Assembly (NCBI RefSeq): GCF_040686855.1
Contig: NZ_JBFBOG010000002.1
Span: 744,001-808,000 of the forward strand
DNA: 64,000 bases
From: Leifsonia sp040686855
Lineage (GTDB): Bacteria; Actinomycetota; Actinomycetes; Actinomycetales; Microbacteriaceae
Reading direction: 5' to 3'
Made by a program: the position numbers and the translations under genes. Shown one piece after another: positions 6,621 through 15,274 of the stretch. The notes beneath the pieces were generated by a model. The model saw nothing but the letters and a program-made list of their open reading frames with translations. It was not told the DNA's origin and did no database searches. Position 1 is the first letter of the stretch; each line of letters begins with the position of its first letter.

Positions 6621-8389
6621 CCATCGCAGAGACCACCGCCGCCCGTCCCTGGCTCGACCCCGAGCGGCCCGTCGCGGAGCGCGTCGAGCTGCTGCTGAAC
6701 GAGATGACGCTGGCCGAGAAGGCGGGTCTCTTCTTCCACACGATGATCGGGATGGGCGAGCTCACCGAACCGAACCCGGTCTTCTCGACGCCCTCGGCGG
6801 TCGACTATGTGGAGCAGCGGCACCTCACCCACTTCAACCTGATCGGCGGCGCGCAGACCGCCCGGGAGATCGCGGAGTGGCACAACGCCCTGCAGCGGCT
6901 GGCCGCATCCACTCGCCTGGGCATCCCGGTGACGCTGTCGACCGACCCGCGCCACTCGTTCACCGAGAACGTGGGCACCGCCTTCCTCTCCGGACCGTTC
7001 TCGCAGTGGCCGGAGCCGCTGGGTCTCGCCGCGATCCGTGACGAGGGCGTCGTGGAGCGCTTCGGGGACATCGCCCGGCAGGAGTACGTCGCCGTCGGCA
7101 TCCGCGTCGCCCTGCACCCGCAGGTCGACCTCGCCACCGAGCCGCGGTGGGCGCGCCAGGTGGCGACGTTCGGCGAGGACGCGGAGCTGACCGGCCGGCT
7201 CGGTGCGGCGTACGTCCGCGGCTTCCAGGGCGCGGCCTTCGGCCCGGGGTCCGTGTCCACCATGACCAAGCACTTCCCGGGCGGAGGGCCGCAGAAGGAC
7301 GGGGAGGACCCGCACTTCGCGCACGGCCGCGAGCAGGTGTACCCGGGCGACGCGTTCGAGCTGCACCTGAAGCCGTTCGCGGAGCTTCTGGCGGCCGGGA
7401 CCCGGCAGATCATGCCGTATTACGGCATGCCCGTCGGCACCGCGTACGAGGAGGTGGGCTTCGGCTTCAACAAGTCGGTTCTCACCGGGCTGCTGCGGGA
7501 GCGCTTCGGGTTCGACGGCGTGGTGTGCACGGACTGGGGCCTCATCACGGATGCGGAGATCTTCGGACAGCCGTTCCCGGCCCGCGCCTGGGGCGTCGAG
7601 CACCTGACGCCGCTCCAGCGCATGAAGAAGATCCTCGACGCGGGCGCCGATCAGTTCGGCGGAGAGGCGTGCCCCGAACTGCTCATCGAGCTGGTCGAGT
7701 CCGGCGAGGTGACGGAGGATCGGCTCGACGAGTCCGCGCGCCGCATCCTCCGCGAGAAGTTCGAGCTCGGGCTGTTCGAGTCCGCGCTCGTGGAGGTGGA
7801 CGCGGCGGATGCCGTGGTCGGCCGCGACGAGTTCCGCGAGGCGGGGGAGTGGGCGCAGCGCGCGTCCATCACCCTGCTCAGCAACGGCACGGCCGGCGCC
7901 CCGCTGCTGCCGCTCGCCGCCGGAACCCGCCTGTACGTCGAGGGCATCGACCCCGCGGTCGCCGCCGCCTACGGCGAGGTGGTCGCGTCGCCCGCCGAGG
8001 CGGGCGTCATCGCCGTGCGCCTGCAGGCGCCGTTCGAGGAGCGGCCGACCGTGTTCGAGAGCCTGTTCCACGCCGGGTCGCTGGACTTCCCCGAGGAGAC
8101 GATCGCGCACGTCCGCGAGCTCGCCGCGCACGCCCCGACGATCGTCGATGTCTACGCCGACCGGCCCGCCATCCTGGAGCCGATCGCGGAGGCGGCCGCC
8201 GCCCTCACGGTCAACTGGGGTGCGAGCGGCGAGGCGCTGCTCGACGTGCTCACCGGGCGGTTCGCGCCGCAGGGCCGCCTGCCGTTCGACCTGCCGCGGT
8301 CGATGGCCGCTGTGGAGGCGTCGCGTCCGGACGTGCCGTTCGACACCGCGGAGCCGTTGTTCCGCTTCGGCGACGGACTGGGCTACTGA
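6617..8389 (+). CDS. Glycoside hydrolase family 3 (beta-glucosidase/xylosidase type)
   Basis: A 590-residue cytoplasmic GH3 enzyme with no signal peptide. The N-terminal TIM barrel has DPRHSF, the substrate-binding KHFPGGG and the nucleophile region GVVCTDWG, in which the Asp is the expected catalytic nucleophile. The C-terminal alpha/beta sandwich runs from about residue 400 and ends with the family's FRFGDGLGY. The ATG overlaps the transporter stop (ATGA). GH3 enzymes remove terminal beta-linked sugars; coupling to an uptake transporter suggests action on an imported oligosaccharide or plant glycoside. Specificity (glucose, xylose or other) is not resolved. Only 16 bp separate it from the convergent ppk2 gene. 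Confidence 0.88.
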   Translation: MTIAETTAARPWLDPERPVAERVELLLNEMTLAEKAGLFFHTMIGMGELTEPNPVFSTPSAVDYVEQRHLTHFNLIGGAQTAREIAEWHNALQRLAASTRLGIPVTLSTDPRHSFTENVGTAFLSGPFSQWPEPLGLAAIRDEGVVERFGDIARQEYVAVGIRVALHPQVDLATEPRWARQVATFGEDAELTGRLGAAYVRGFQGAAFGPGSVSTMTKHFPGGGPQKDGEDPHFAHGREQVYPGDAFELHLKPFAELLAAGTRQIMPYYGMPVGTAYEEVGFGFNKSVLTGLLRERFGFDGVVCTDWGLITDAEIFGQPFPARAWGVEHLTPLQRMKKILDAGADQFGGEACPELLIELVESGEVTEDRLDESARRILREKFELGLFESALVEVDAADAVVGRDEFREAGEWAQRASITLLSNGTAGAPLLPLAAGTRLYVEGIDPAVAAAYGEVVASPAEAGVIAVRLQAPFEERPTVFESLFHAGSLDFPEETIAHVRELAAHAPTIVDVYADRPAILEPIAEAAAALTVNWGASGEALLDVLTGRFAPQGRLPFDLPRSMAAVEASRPDVPFDTAEPLFRFGDGLGY

Positions 8390-8405
8390 AGCCCGCCCGG
8401 TCCGC

Positions 8406-9314
8406 TCACTCGTCCGCGTCGAGGCTCTTGCCGCGCATGACGATGAGCGGATCGGGCTTCTTCGCCACCGACGGATCCTTGCCGTCGTAGTCGAACTGGC
8501 TGAGGAAGTAGCGCATCGCGTTGACGCGGGCGCGCTTCTTGTCGTTGGAGCGCACGATGGTCCACGGCGCGTGCCGCTTGTCCGTGCGGCGGAACATCTC
8601 CTCCTTCGCCGCGGTGTACTCGTCCCACTTGTCGAGCGAGGCGATGTCCATCGGCGACAGCTTCCACCGGCGCACCGGGTCCAGCTGGCGCATCGCGAAC
8701 CGGGTGCGCTGCTCTGTGCGCGACACCGAGAACCAGAATTTGGTGAGGTGGATGCCGGAGTCGACGAGCATCTTCTCGAACGCCGGCGCCTGCGCCATGA
8801 ACTGCTCGTACTCCTCGTCGGTCGCGAACCCCATCACCCGCTCGACGCCCGCGCGGTTGTACCAGGACCGGTCGAACATCACGATCTCGCCCGCGGTCGG
8901 CAGGTGCTCGATGTAGCGCTGGAAGTACCACTGCCCCTTCTCGCGGCTGTTCGGCTTCGAGAGGGCCACGACTCGGGACGTCCGCGGGTTCAGGTGCTCG
9001 GTGAACCGCTTGATCGTGCCGCCCTTGCCTGCCGCATCCCGTCCCTCGAAGAGGATGACGGCGCGGCGGTCGTTGTCCTCGAGCCAGTACTGGAACTTCA
9101 GCAGCTCGACCTGGAGCTGGTACTTCTCGAGCTCGTACTCCTCGCGCGACATCCGCTCGGAGTAGGGATAGCCCTCCTGCCACGTGTATACCGGGTTACC
9201 CTCCGGGTCGATCAGGTCGGGGTCGGGCGTGTGGCCGCCCTCGACCGTGTACCCCTCCGAGCGCAGGTGCTCGATGTACTCCCGCAGGTCGCTGGTGGGC
9301 AGCTCGTCGGCCAT
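8406..9314 (-). CDS. ppk2: Polyphosphate kinase 2
   Basis: A 302-residue PPK2 enzyme, which moves phosphate between polyphosphate and nucleotides. The Walker A motif is GRDAAGKGGT at residues 91-100 (Lys97), and the Walker B/lid region reads FDRSWYNRAGVERVMGF from about residue 147, both diagnostic. The N-terminal 60 residues, with VYTWQEGYPYSERM, are typical of the class I single-domain form that favours nucleoside diphosphate phosphorylation. GGGAGG lies just upstream of the ATG. It is a stand-alone gene on the minus strand, facing the GH3 gene. The family is certain; the preferred nucleotide is not readable. Confidence 0.95.
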   Translation of the reverse strand: MADELPTSDLREYIEHLRSEGYTVEGGHTPDPDLIDPEGNPVYTWQEGYPYSERMSREEYELEKYQLQVELLKFQYWLEDNDRRAVILFEGRDAAGKGGTIKRFTEHLNPRTSRVVALSKPNSREKGQWYFQRYIEHLPTAGEIVMFDRSWYNRAGVERVMGFATDEEYEQFMAQAPAFEKMLVDSGIHLTKFWFSVSRTEQRTRFAMRQLDPVRRWKLSPMDIASLDKWDEYTAAKEEMFRRTDKRHAPWTIVRSNDKKRARVNAMRYFLSQFDYDGKDPSVAKKPDPLIVMRGKSLDADE

Positions 9315-9397
9315 GGTTCCTCCCGGTCGCCGGTGTCGATGCCCGGAGTGTACGCGGCGGGGATGAACGGCCGGGGCGCGCGGGTACGTTGGGGGGC

Positions 9398-9837
9398 GTG
9401 CAGACGTTCCTGCCCTTCCCCTCCTTCGCGGAGAGCGTGCGCCTGCTCGACCGCGCGCGGATGGGGAAGCAGCGCGTGGAGGCGCTGCAGGTGCTCCGAG
9501 CGATCACCGTTCCCGGCTACGGCTGGCGCAACCATCCGGTGGCGAAGATGTGGCGGGGATACCTGCCGGCGCTGACGAAGTACGCGGTGGAGTCCGCGGA
9601 CGCGTGGATCGAGCTGGGCCACGCGGACACCGTCCGGCCGCAGGTGCTGGCGTTCGCGCCGGAGGTCGAGACTCTGAGCCAGGACGACCTGGACCTCCCG
9701 CCGTGGATCGGGGACCCCGAGTTCCACCGGAGCCACCAGTCCAACCTGGTGCGCAAGGACCCGGAGTTCTACGGACCGCTGTTCCCGGCGTCCCGGACGA
9801 CCTCCCGTACGTGTGGCCGGGACCGACCCGGGACTGA
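9398..9837 (+). pseudogene. MSMEG_6728-family protein with apparent C-terminal frameshift
   Basis: Codes for a protein starting MQTFLPFPSFAESVRLLD, with the family's LGKQRVE-like segment (MGKQRVEALQVL), a GYGWRNHPVAKMWRGY stretch and HQSNLVRKDPEFYGPLFP. After that point the frame continues as ASRTTSRTCG and stays open for over 900 bases through the next gene. The expected family ending, GVPDDLPYVWPGPTRD and stop, is present in the +1 frame at 9788-9837. One C missing from a CCC run near 9787 explains both observations: a real frameshift or a sequencing error. GTG at 9398 with TACGTT 7 nt upstream is a leaderless start. The function of the family is unknown. Confidence 0.65.
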
Positions 9838-9875
9838 CCCTAGCCACGCGGTGCCCCATCCCCTAGCCTCCGGCT

Positions 9876-10649
9876 GTGGATCTCCAGCTCTCGGGTACGA
9901 ACGCCGTCGTCACCGGCGCGAGCCGCGGCATCGGCCTCGCCATCGTCCGCGCCCTCCTCCGGGAGGGCGTCTCCGTCGTCGGGATCGCGCGAAGGGGGAC
10001 GCCGGAGACGGCGGCCGCCGAGGCCGACGGCGACTTCCGGCTCGTCGAGGCCGACCTCGGGGGAGAGGACGGCATCCTCGCCGCCGCCGCGCAGCTCGAC
10101 GGCCCGGTCGACCTCCTGGTCAACAACGTGGGCTCGGCGCCGCCGCGGCCCGGCGGGTTCCCGAGCATCACCGACGAGCAGTGGACGGGCACCTACGCCC
10201 TCAACGCGCTCGCCGCCGTGCGGACCACGCGAGCCCTGTTCGACCGCATCCCGGACGGCGGATCCGTGGTGAACATCGTGTCCGAGAACGCGATCCTCGC
10301 CGACCCGCTCGTCATGGACTACAGCGCGGCGAAGGCGGCGCTGCTCAGCTTCACGAAGTCCCTGTCCAAGGAGCTCGGGCCGCGCGGTATCCGGGTGAAC
10401 TCCATCAGCCCCGGTCCCGTCGCCACCGACCTCTGGCTGGGCGACGGCGGCGTCGCACGGACCGTCGCCGCCGCCACGGGCGGAGACCCGGACGCCGTCA
10501 AGCACGGCGCGGAGGCGTCGATGCCCACCGGGCGCTTCACCACGCCGGACGAGGTCGCCGCGCTCACCGTGATGCTGGCGAGCCCGCTCCTCGGCAACCT
10601 GACGGGCGCCGACGTCGTGATCGACGGCGGCCTGCGCCAGACGATGTGA
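9876..10649 (+). CDS. SDR family oxidoreductase
   Basis: A 257-residue short-chain dehydrogenase/reductase. It has the cofactor-binding TGASRGIG (residues 13-20), NNVG (83-86), and a catalytic set consistent with Asn110, Ser136, Tyr149 and Lys153 (DYSAAK). An Arg-rich turn after strand 2 (GIARRGT) suggests NADP(H). The C-terminal ASPLLGNLTGADVVIDGGL is typical of FabG-like SDRs. GTG start with TAGCCT 6 nt upstream indicates a leaderless transcript. The substrate is unknown; it is followed convergently by a GNAT gene 3 bp away. Confidence 0.88.
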   Translation: MDLQLSGTNAVVTGASRGIGLAIVRALLREGVSVVGIARRGTPETAAAEADGDFRLVEADLGGEDGILAAAAQLDGPVDLLVNNVGSAPPRPGGFPSITDEQWTGTYALNALAAVRTTRALFDRIPDGGSVVNIVSENAILADPLVMDYSAAKAALLSFTKSLSKELGPRGIRVNSISPGPVATDLWLGDGGVARTVAAATGGDPDAVKHGAEASMPTGRFTTPDEVAALTVMLASPLLGNLTGADVVIDGGLRQTM

Positions 10650-10652
10650 CGG

Positions 10653-11165
10653 CTACGCCGCCAGGTCGAGCACGAACGTCAGCAGTTCGAGGCGGCGGCC
10701 GTCCGGCAGCTCGATCACGCGCTCGCGCTCGCCGCGGCGGCTGAAGCCGAGCTTGCGGTAGAGGGCGTGCGCGCCGAGCATGTCCGGCCCGCTGTTGAGG
10801 ACGACCGCGCGAGCCCCGCGCGCCTGCGCCTGTTCGACCGCGAACTCGGTGAGCGCGATGCCGACGCCGCGCCCGCGCGCCGTCGGGCTGGTCGCCAGGA
10901 GCCGGAAGTACAGCTCGTCCGGGGCGATGTCGCCGTGCATGTCGAAGCCCGGACGGAGCAGCGCGACGGTGCCGATCAGCTCGCCGGTGGCGGTGTCCTC
11001 GGCGACGAAGAACTCGAACTCGCCGGTCAGCGCCTCCGGGTGCTTCAGCTCCTCACGGTAGTTCGCCGGGAGGTCGTCGTAGTCGTGCGTGTAGGCGGCG
11101 TGCGTGAGCGCGCCGATGGCCGCGTACTCGTCGTCGCCCGCTGCCCTGATCCGGATGCCGTTCAT
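10653..11165 (-). CDS. GNAT family N-acetyltransferase
   Basis: A 170-residue GNAT protein with the acetyl-CoA loop ARGRGVGIAL following the LLATSPTARG strand, and a closing ALYRKLGFSRRGERERV that is standard for the fold. ATG at 11163-11165 is chosen because TACGGT lies 7 nt upstream (leaderless pattern); longer in-frame starts run through the terminator of the preceding gene. It transfers acetyl from acetyl-CoA to an amine; whether the acceptor is a small molecule or a protein N-terminus cannot be told. Confidence 0.85.
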   Translation of the reverse strand: MNGIRIRAAGDDEYAAIGALTHAAYTHDYDDLPANYREELKHPEALTGEFEFFVAEDTATGELIGTVALLRPGFDMHGDIAPDELYFRLLATSPTARGRGVGIALTEFAVEQAQARGARAVVLNSGPDMLGAHALYRKLGFSRRGERERVIELPDGRRLELLTFVLDLAA

Positions 11166-11190
11166 CGTGTTCACCGTAACGGACAAGCGC

Positions 11191-11222
11191 GGAGGGGGCC
11201 GGGGCATTCCCCGGCCCCCTCC
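11191..11222 (-). terminator. Strong hairpin terminator of the LAxTG surface-protein gene
   Basis: Fourteen perfectly paired bases, GGAGGGGGCCGGGG (11191-11204) with CCCCGGCCCCCTCC (11209-11222), around a four-base CATT loop. It begins 11 bp past the stop of the minus-strand gene. No strong T-tract follows. Confidence 0.75.
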
Positions 11223-11232
11223 GACGGGTGCG

Positions 11233-13878
11233 CTATTCGGCGCGCGTCCGGCGACGCACAGCGAACAGGGCGCCACCTCCGACGAGCAGTGCGAGGGCGA
11301 TGCCGATCGGCGCGAACGGGACGGTCGAGCCGGTGGACGCCAGGGCGTCCGGGTCTCCGGATGCGGTCGACCCGGCCGTCGTCGTCGCCGCGGCTACGAC
11401 CGTGATCGCGGCCGAAGCGACGACGGTGCCGCCGACGGACGCCGTGACCGTGTGCGCGCCCGCCGGCACGCTCGGCACCGCGAACGCGAAGGCCACCGTC
11501 CCGTCCGGTGCCGCCGTCGCGGCGCCGAGCGCGACCGGGGTCGAGTTGAACACGAACGACACCTGTGCGCCCGGGGTGAAGTGGCTGCCCGTGACCGTGA
11601 TCCGGTCGCCGACCTGGGCGGAGCCGAGCGACAGGGTCAGAGCGGCGGCCGGGGTGGCTGGATTCGAGACGCCCTGACCGCCCAGCTGCAGGTCGCAGGA
11701 GATGCGGCCGCTGTAGAGGGCGTGGCCCTCGGTCGCGCTGCCGGGCCCGGCCCCGTACACGCCGTCGTCCGACCACAGCACCTCCTTCGTGCCGCCCACG
11801 CAGGTCGAATTCGGTGCCAGCGCGAAGCCCTCGAGGTTGTTGACCGGCAGGCCCGCGGGCTTGCCGTAGACGACCTGCGGCACGATCGCGCCGGTGCCGT
11901 CGACCTTCAGGACCGTGGATGCGACCCCGCAGGTGTTGTCGCAGAGCGCCCAGATGCGCTGGGTGTCCGCGTCGAACTGCACGTCCATGACGTGGCCCAT
12001 CTTCGTGTCCACCACGGCGACGCGGTGGAAGCTGTGGTCGCTGTTGAGCGCGTAGGCGTAGAGCTTGCCGTCGTTCTCGAGCGCCGCGAAGTACAGGCCG
12101 GTGCCATGAAGCGGATAGTCCGACGGCTTATAGGTCGCGCCCGTCGACTGGTCCACGAAGCCGTTCGCGGTCAGGTAGCCGTCCGGCACGAACGTGACGC
12201 CCTCGAACCCGAGGTTCGCCTCCGTCTTGTTGCCCGCGTGCAGCTCCGGGAACTCCGCGGTGAGGTTCCACTGGTCGGTGGCGACGAGCTGCGTCGCCGA
12301 CGACGTAGGGTCGATGCGCAGGATGGAGTTCAGCGGGATGGTGTTCGCCGCATTGTTCCGCTCGGTCGTGACGTAGAGCGCTCCGTCCGGGCCGACGGTC
12401 AGGCCCTCGGAGTCGGGCTGGTTCGTCGCGGTGTCGGTGCTGCCCGGGAAGAAGATCTGCTTGCCCGCGCCCCAGCCGTTCGCCGTGTCGGCGACCCACA
12501 AGTCGCCCTGCTTGATCATCCGGAACACCCAGCTCTTGTTCTTCACGCTGTAGAGGACGTTCGGGTTCGTCGGGTCGAAGACGAGGCCGCTGACGTCACG
12601 GCCCTCCGGACCGGTCGCGGTCTCCCACGCGCACTGGTCGTCGGCGACCGCGACGGTGCCGCTGCCCGGCCAGGCGACCGGGGCCTGCGCGCCGGCGGGA
12701 AGGGTCCCGGTGCCGGACGGCGCCTCGGGCTGGCAGGTGAGCGTCTGGCCGCCGCCGCCGTTGCCGCCGTCCGCCGGGTTGGTCAGCACGTTCTGGCAGG
12801 CTGTCGCGTTGGATGCGCCGAAGCTCTTGGCGGCGACCGAGGCGAAGGCGCCGGTGCCGTCGGGGCACCGGGCGTACGCGCCTGCGCCGAACCCGTTCGT
12901 CTCGTCGGTGCCCGCCTCCCCCGCGGTGTAGTCGACCGAGTCGACCAGGGTGGTGCCGTCCGCAAGGTACAGCCGCACGCCGTCCCCGCCGCTGCCGAGC
13001 CCCTTGTTGGAGGAGAAGTAGACGTAGCCGTGGGCCGGGACGACGGTCGTCGCCGTGCCGTCGGCCAGCTTCGCGGAGAAGGCGGCGGGAGCGGAGGCGC
13101 TGCTGTCGATCTGCAGCCAGCCCGTGATGTCCACATCCGTCGCCCCGCTGTTGAACAGCTCGACCGCATCCTGGACCGGCGTCGCCGTGTTGTCGGACGA
13201 CACCTCGTTGATGTGGACGCTCGTCCACGCGGGCGGGGATGCGGGAGCGAAGCGGCTGGTCCCCGGCGATCCGATGTCGCCCGAGACCGATGTCCACGAC
13301 TGCTCGGAGTCGCCCGCGGCGGAGAGCTGCCACTGCGACGCGTCGTTCGCGCCGAGCGCGGCCGCGGTGGTCGGGACGCCCGACTTCCCCTGCGTGCGCG
13401 GTCCCTTGGCGGTGCCGGTGCCCTGGTCGTTGTACGCGAGCCGGTCGACGAGGTTCGCGACCGCGTCCGGTCCGTCGAACAGGTTGATCTCGTCCGCGCG
13501 CCCCAGTCCCGTCGTGTTTCCGGGGAGGATCTTCACCTGCGACCCGAGGCTCCACTCCGCCCGGAAGTCCGCGTCGCCCGACTCGGTGATGATCGCCGAC
13601 TCGCCGGGTGCCAGCGTCCCGAGGCTGCCGAGCGGAACGGTTCCCGGCGTCTCGCTGTCGTCGTCGAACGACCAGCCGGTGAGGTCGACCGGCGTCGACC
13701 CGAGGTTGGTGAACTCGACGAACTCGCCGCCGGTGGTGCCGGGGCTGTACATCCACTCGGTGATGCGCACGTCGGGGGTCGCGACGGCCTGGGCGGCCGT
13801 CGGGAGGGCGAACGCCAGCGTGCCAGCGGTCGCGGTGGCGGCCAGGGCCGCCACGGCTCGGGTTCTGAGAAGTCGCAT
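11233..13878 (-). CDS. LAxTG-anchored secreted protein: two lamin-tail domains plus phytase/esterase-like propeller
   Basis: An 881-residue exported protein. A signal peptide (about 1-31, ending AQA) is followed by a lamin-tail domain (about 36-150, ITEWMYSPGTTGGEFVEFTN), a second lamin-tail domain (about 215-355, INEVSSDNTATPVQDAVELF), and a propeller-like region (about 420-730) with NLGFEGVTFVPDG, the hallmark of the esterase-like-activity-of-phytase family. An Ig/IPT-like domain follows (about 745-820). The C-terminus has LASTG (846-850), a hydrophobic helix and a basic tail, an LAxTG signal of the kind used by actinobacterial class E sortases. Divergent from a secreted metallophosphoesterase across PHO-box-like repeats, so a role in extracellular organic phosphate use is plausible. 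Confidence 0.85.
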   Translation of the reverse strand: MRLLRTRAVAALAATATAGTLAFALPTAAQAVATPDVRITEWMYSPGTTGGEFVEFTNLGSTPVDLTGWSFDDDSETPGTVPLGSLGTLAPGESAIITESGDADFRAEWSLGSQVKILPGNTTGLGRADEINLFDGPDAVANLVDRLAYNDQGTGTAKGPRTQGKSGVPTTAAALGANDASQWQLSAAGDSEQSWTSVSGDIGSPGTSRFAPASPPAWTSVHINEVSSDNTATPVQDAVELFNSGATDVDITGWLQIDSSASAPAAFSAKLADGTATTVVPAHGYVYFSSNKGLGSGGDGVRLYLADGTTLVDSVDYTAGEAGTDETNGFGAGAYARCPDGTGAFASVAAKSFGASNATACQNVLTNPADGGNGGGGQTLTCQPEAPSGTGTLPAGAQAPVAWPGSGTVAVADDQCAWETATGPEGRDVSGLVFDPTNPNVLYSVKNKSWVFRMIKQGDLWVADTANGWGAGKQIFFPGSTDTATNQPDSEGLTVGPDGALYVTTERNNAANTIPLNSILRIDPTSSATQLVATDQWNLTAEFPELHAGNKTEANLGFEGVTFVPDGYLTANGFVDQSTGATYKPSDYPLHGTGLYFAALENDGKLYAYALNSDHSFHRVAVVDTKMGHVMDVQFDADTQRIWALCDNTCGVASTVLKVDGTGAIVPQVVYGKPAGLPVNNLEGFALAPNSTCVGGTKEVLWSDDGVYGAGPGSATEGHALYSGRISCDLQLGGQGVSNPATPAAALTLSLGSAQVGDRITVTGSHFTPGAQVSFVFNSTPVALGAATAAPDGTVAFAFAVPSVPAGAHTVTASVGGTVVASAAITVVAAATTTAGSTASGDPDALASTGSTVPFAPIGIALALLVGGGALFAVRRRTRAE

Positions 13879-13923
13879 AGAAATCGAACGTAATGACGCG
13901 GGCGGTACTACCGGCGACGCGGA

Positions 13924-13998
13924 GGTGAACGGTCGGCGAACGCCGGTCCTGAGAGGGCTCGCAGGAGCCGTTCACCGTGATGTCGTGCGTGGTTCACC
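13924..13998. promoter_or_regulatory. PHO-box-like GTTCACC heptamers in a divergent promoter region
   Basis: GTTCACC occurs on the plus strand at 13970-13976 and 13992-13998, 22 bp apart, that is two 11-nt units with a degenerate unit between. It also occurs on the minus strand (GGTGAAC at 13924-13930). Actinobacterial PhoP sites are built of 11-nt units beginning GTTCACC-like. Copies face both divergent genes, each encoding a secreted phosphatase-type protein. The repeats are seen; PhoP binding is inferred. Confidence 0.5.
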
Positions 13999-14067
13999 AG
14001 GCCGTCGCCGGGCGCTTCCAGCCTGTCGCGCGGGGTGGTCGTTCCACCCCCGAACGAGGAGGATCGG

Positions 14068-15255
14068 ATGCGCACTCGAACCCGCAGGCTCTCGCTGATC
14101 GCCGCCGCGGTGGTCGCGGCGTCGATCCTGGGAACAGCGGCCGCTGTGGCCGCGCCAGGCATCGGCGGCGGCTGGCCGTACGAGACGAAGGCCCACGGCC
14201 CGGACTCCAAGGATTACACCCTTGCGGCGGTCGGTGACATCGCGTGCGAGCCCGACGATCCGGACAACGCAGCGACCCCGTCCTCGCTGAAGTGCGGCAG
14301 CCCCAGCCTCGGCGGCTACGACGCCGAGTTCGCGACGGCGAAGCAGGCCGACGCCATGAAGCCGGACGCGGTCGCCCTCCTCGGGGACGAGCAGTACGAG
14401 GTCGGCAAGCTGAGCGACTTCGAGGGCTCCTTCGAGCAGGCGTGGGGCGGCCTGAAGTTCCTGGAGCACCCGGCGCCCGGCAACCACGAGTACTACGCGT
14501 ACACGAAGAAGGGCGACAACGAGGCCGGGCAGAACGGCGCCGGCTACTTCGCCTACTTCAACGGCCACGACCAGGCCGGCACGCCGAACTCCGCGGGTCA
14601 GGCGGGCGACGACACGACGGAGAACCAGGGCTGGTACTCCTACGACCTCGGCAACTGGCACATCATCTCGCTGAACGTCGAATGCAACTCCCCGGCGTTC
14701 GCGAACGACTGCTCCACCACCGACCAGGGCCTGCTCGCGCAGGAGACCAAGTGGCTGGCCCAGGACCTGAAGAGCAACCAGCAGCAGTGCACCCTGGCGT
14801 ACTGGCACCAGCCCACGTTCAGCGCGACCACGGCCTCCACTGCGACGGTCCCGGCGTCCGCGCCCGGAGCCGGCGGCCAGGAGGGACAGGTCGCCGACGC
14901 GTGGTGGAAGCTGCTCTACGCGAACCACGCCACGCTCGTCCTCAACGGCCACGAGCACGCGTACGCGCGGCTCAAGCCGCTCGACCCGAACGGCGTCCCG
15001 GATGCGAAGAACGGCATCCCGGAGTTCATCATCGGCACCGGCGGCGAAGCGCTCGACACCCTCGCGAAGAACGCCGACGGCACCTTCGCGAACCCGAACG
15101 TGGTCACCGGCTACGACCAGGGCTACGGCACGATGAAGTTCACACTGAAGCCGAACGGATACGCGTACTCGTACTCGCCGGCGCTGCAGGGAGCGGGTCT
15201 CCCGGCGTCGGCGCTGAACTACGCGGACGCGGGATCGGGGAGCTGCCGGCGCTGA
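14068..15255 (+). CDS. Secreted metallophosphoesterase
   Basis: A 395-residue exported calcineurin-like phosphoesterase. The signal peptide (about 1-30) is basic, then hydrophobic, ending AVAA before PGIGGG. Metal-ligand motifs appear in order: VGDIACEPDD, LLGDEQYE, APGNHEYY and NGHEHAYAR, supplying the Asp, Asn and His ligands of a dinuclear centre. GAGGAGG precedes the ATG at 14068. It is related to purple-acid-phosphatase-like secreted enzymes that release phosphate from monoesters. Divergent from the LAxTG phytase-like protein with GTTCACC repeats between them, which points to induction by phosphate starvation. Confidence 0.9.
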   Translation: MRTRTRRLSLIAAAVVAASILGTAAAVAAPGIGGGWPYETKAHGPDSKDYTLAAVGDIACEPDDPDNAATPSSLKCGSPSLGGYDAEFATAKQADAMKPDAVALLGDEQYEVGKLSDFEGSFEQAWGGLKFLEHPAPGNHEYYAYTKKGDNEAGQNGAGYFAYFNGHDQAGTPNSAGQAGDDTTENQGWYSYDLGNWHIISLNVECNSPAFANDCSTTDQGLLAQETKWLAQDLKSNQQQCTLAYWHQPTFSATTASTATVPASAPGAGGQEGQVADAWWKLLYANHATLVLNGHEHAYARLKPLDPNGVPDAKNGIPEFIIGTGGEALDTLAKNADGTFANPNVVTGYDQGYGTMKFTLKPNGYAYSYSPALQGAGLPASALNYADAGSGSCRR

Positions 15256-15274
15256 CCCGTGCGAACCTGGAGGC

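Noticed and set aside
13924..13976. Reading GGTGAACGG...CCGTTCACC (13924-13932/13968-13976) as a terminator hairpin
   Set aside because: It lies between divergent promoters, where no terminator is expected; the heptamer spacing favours a regulator site.
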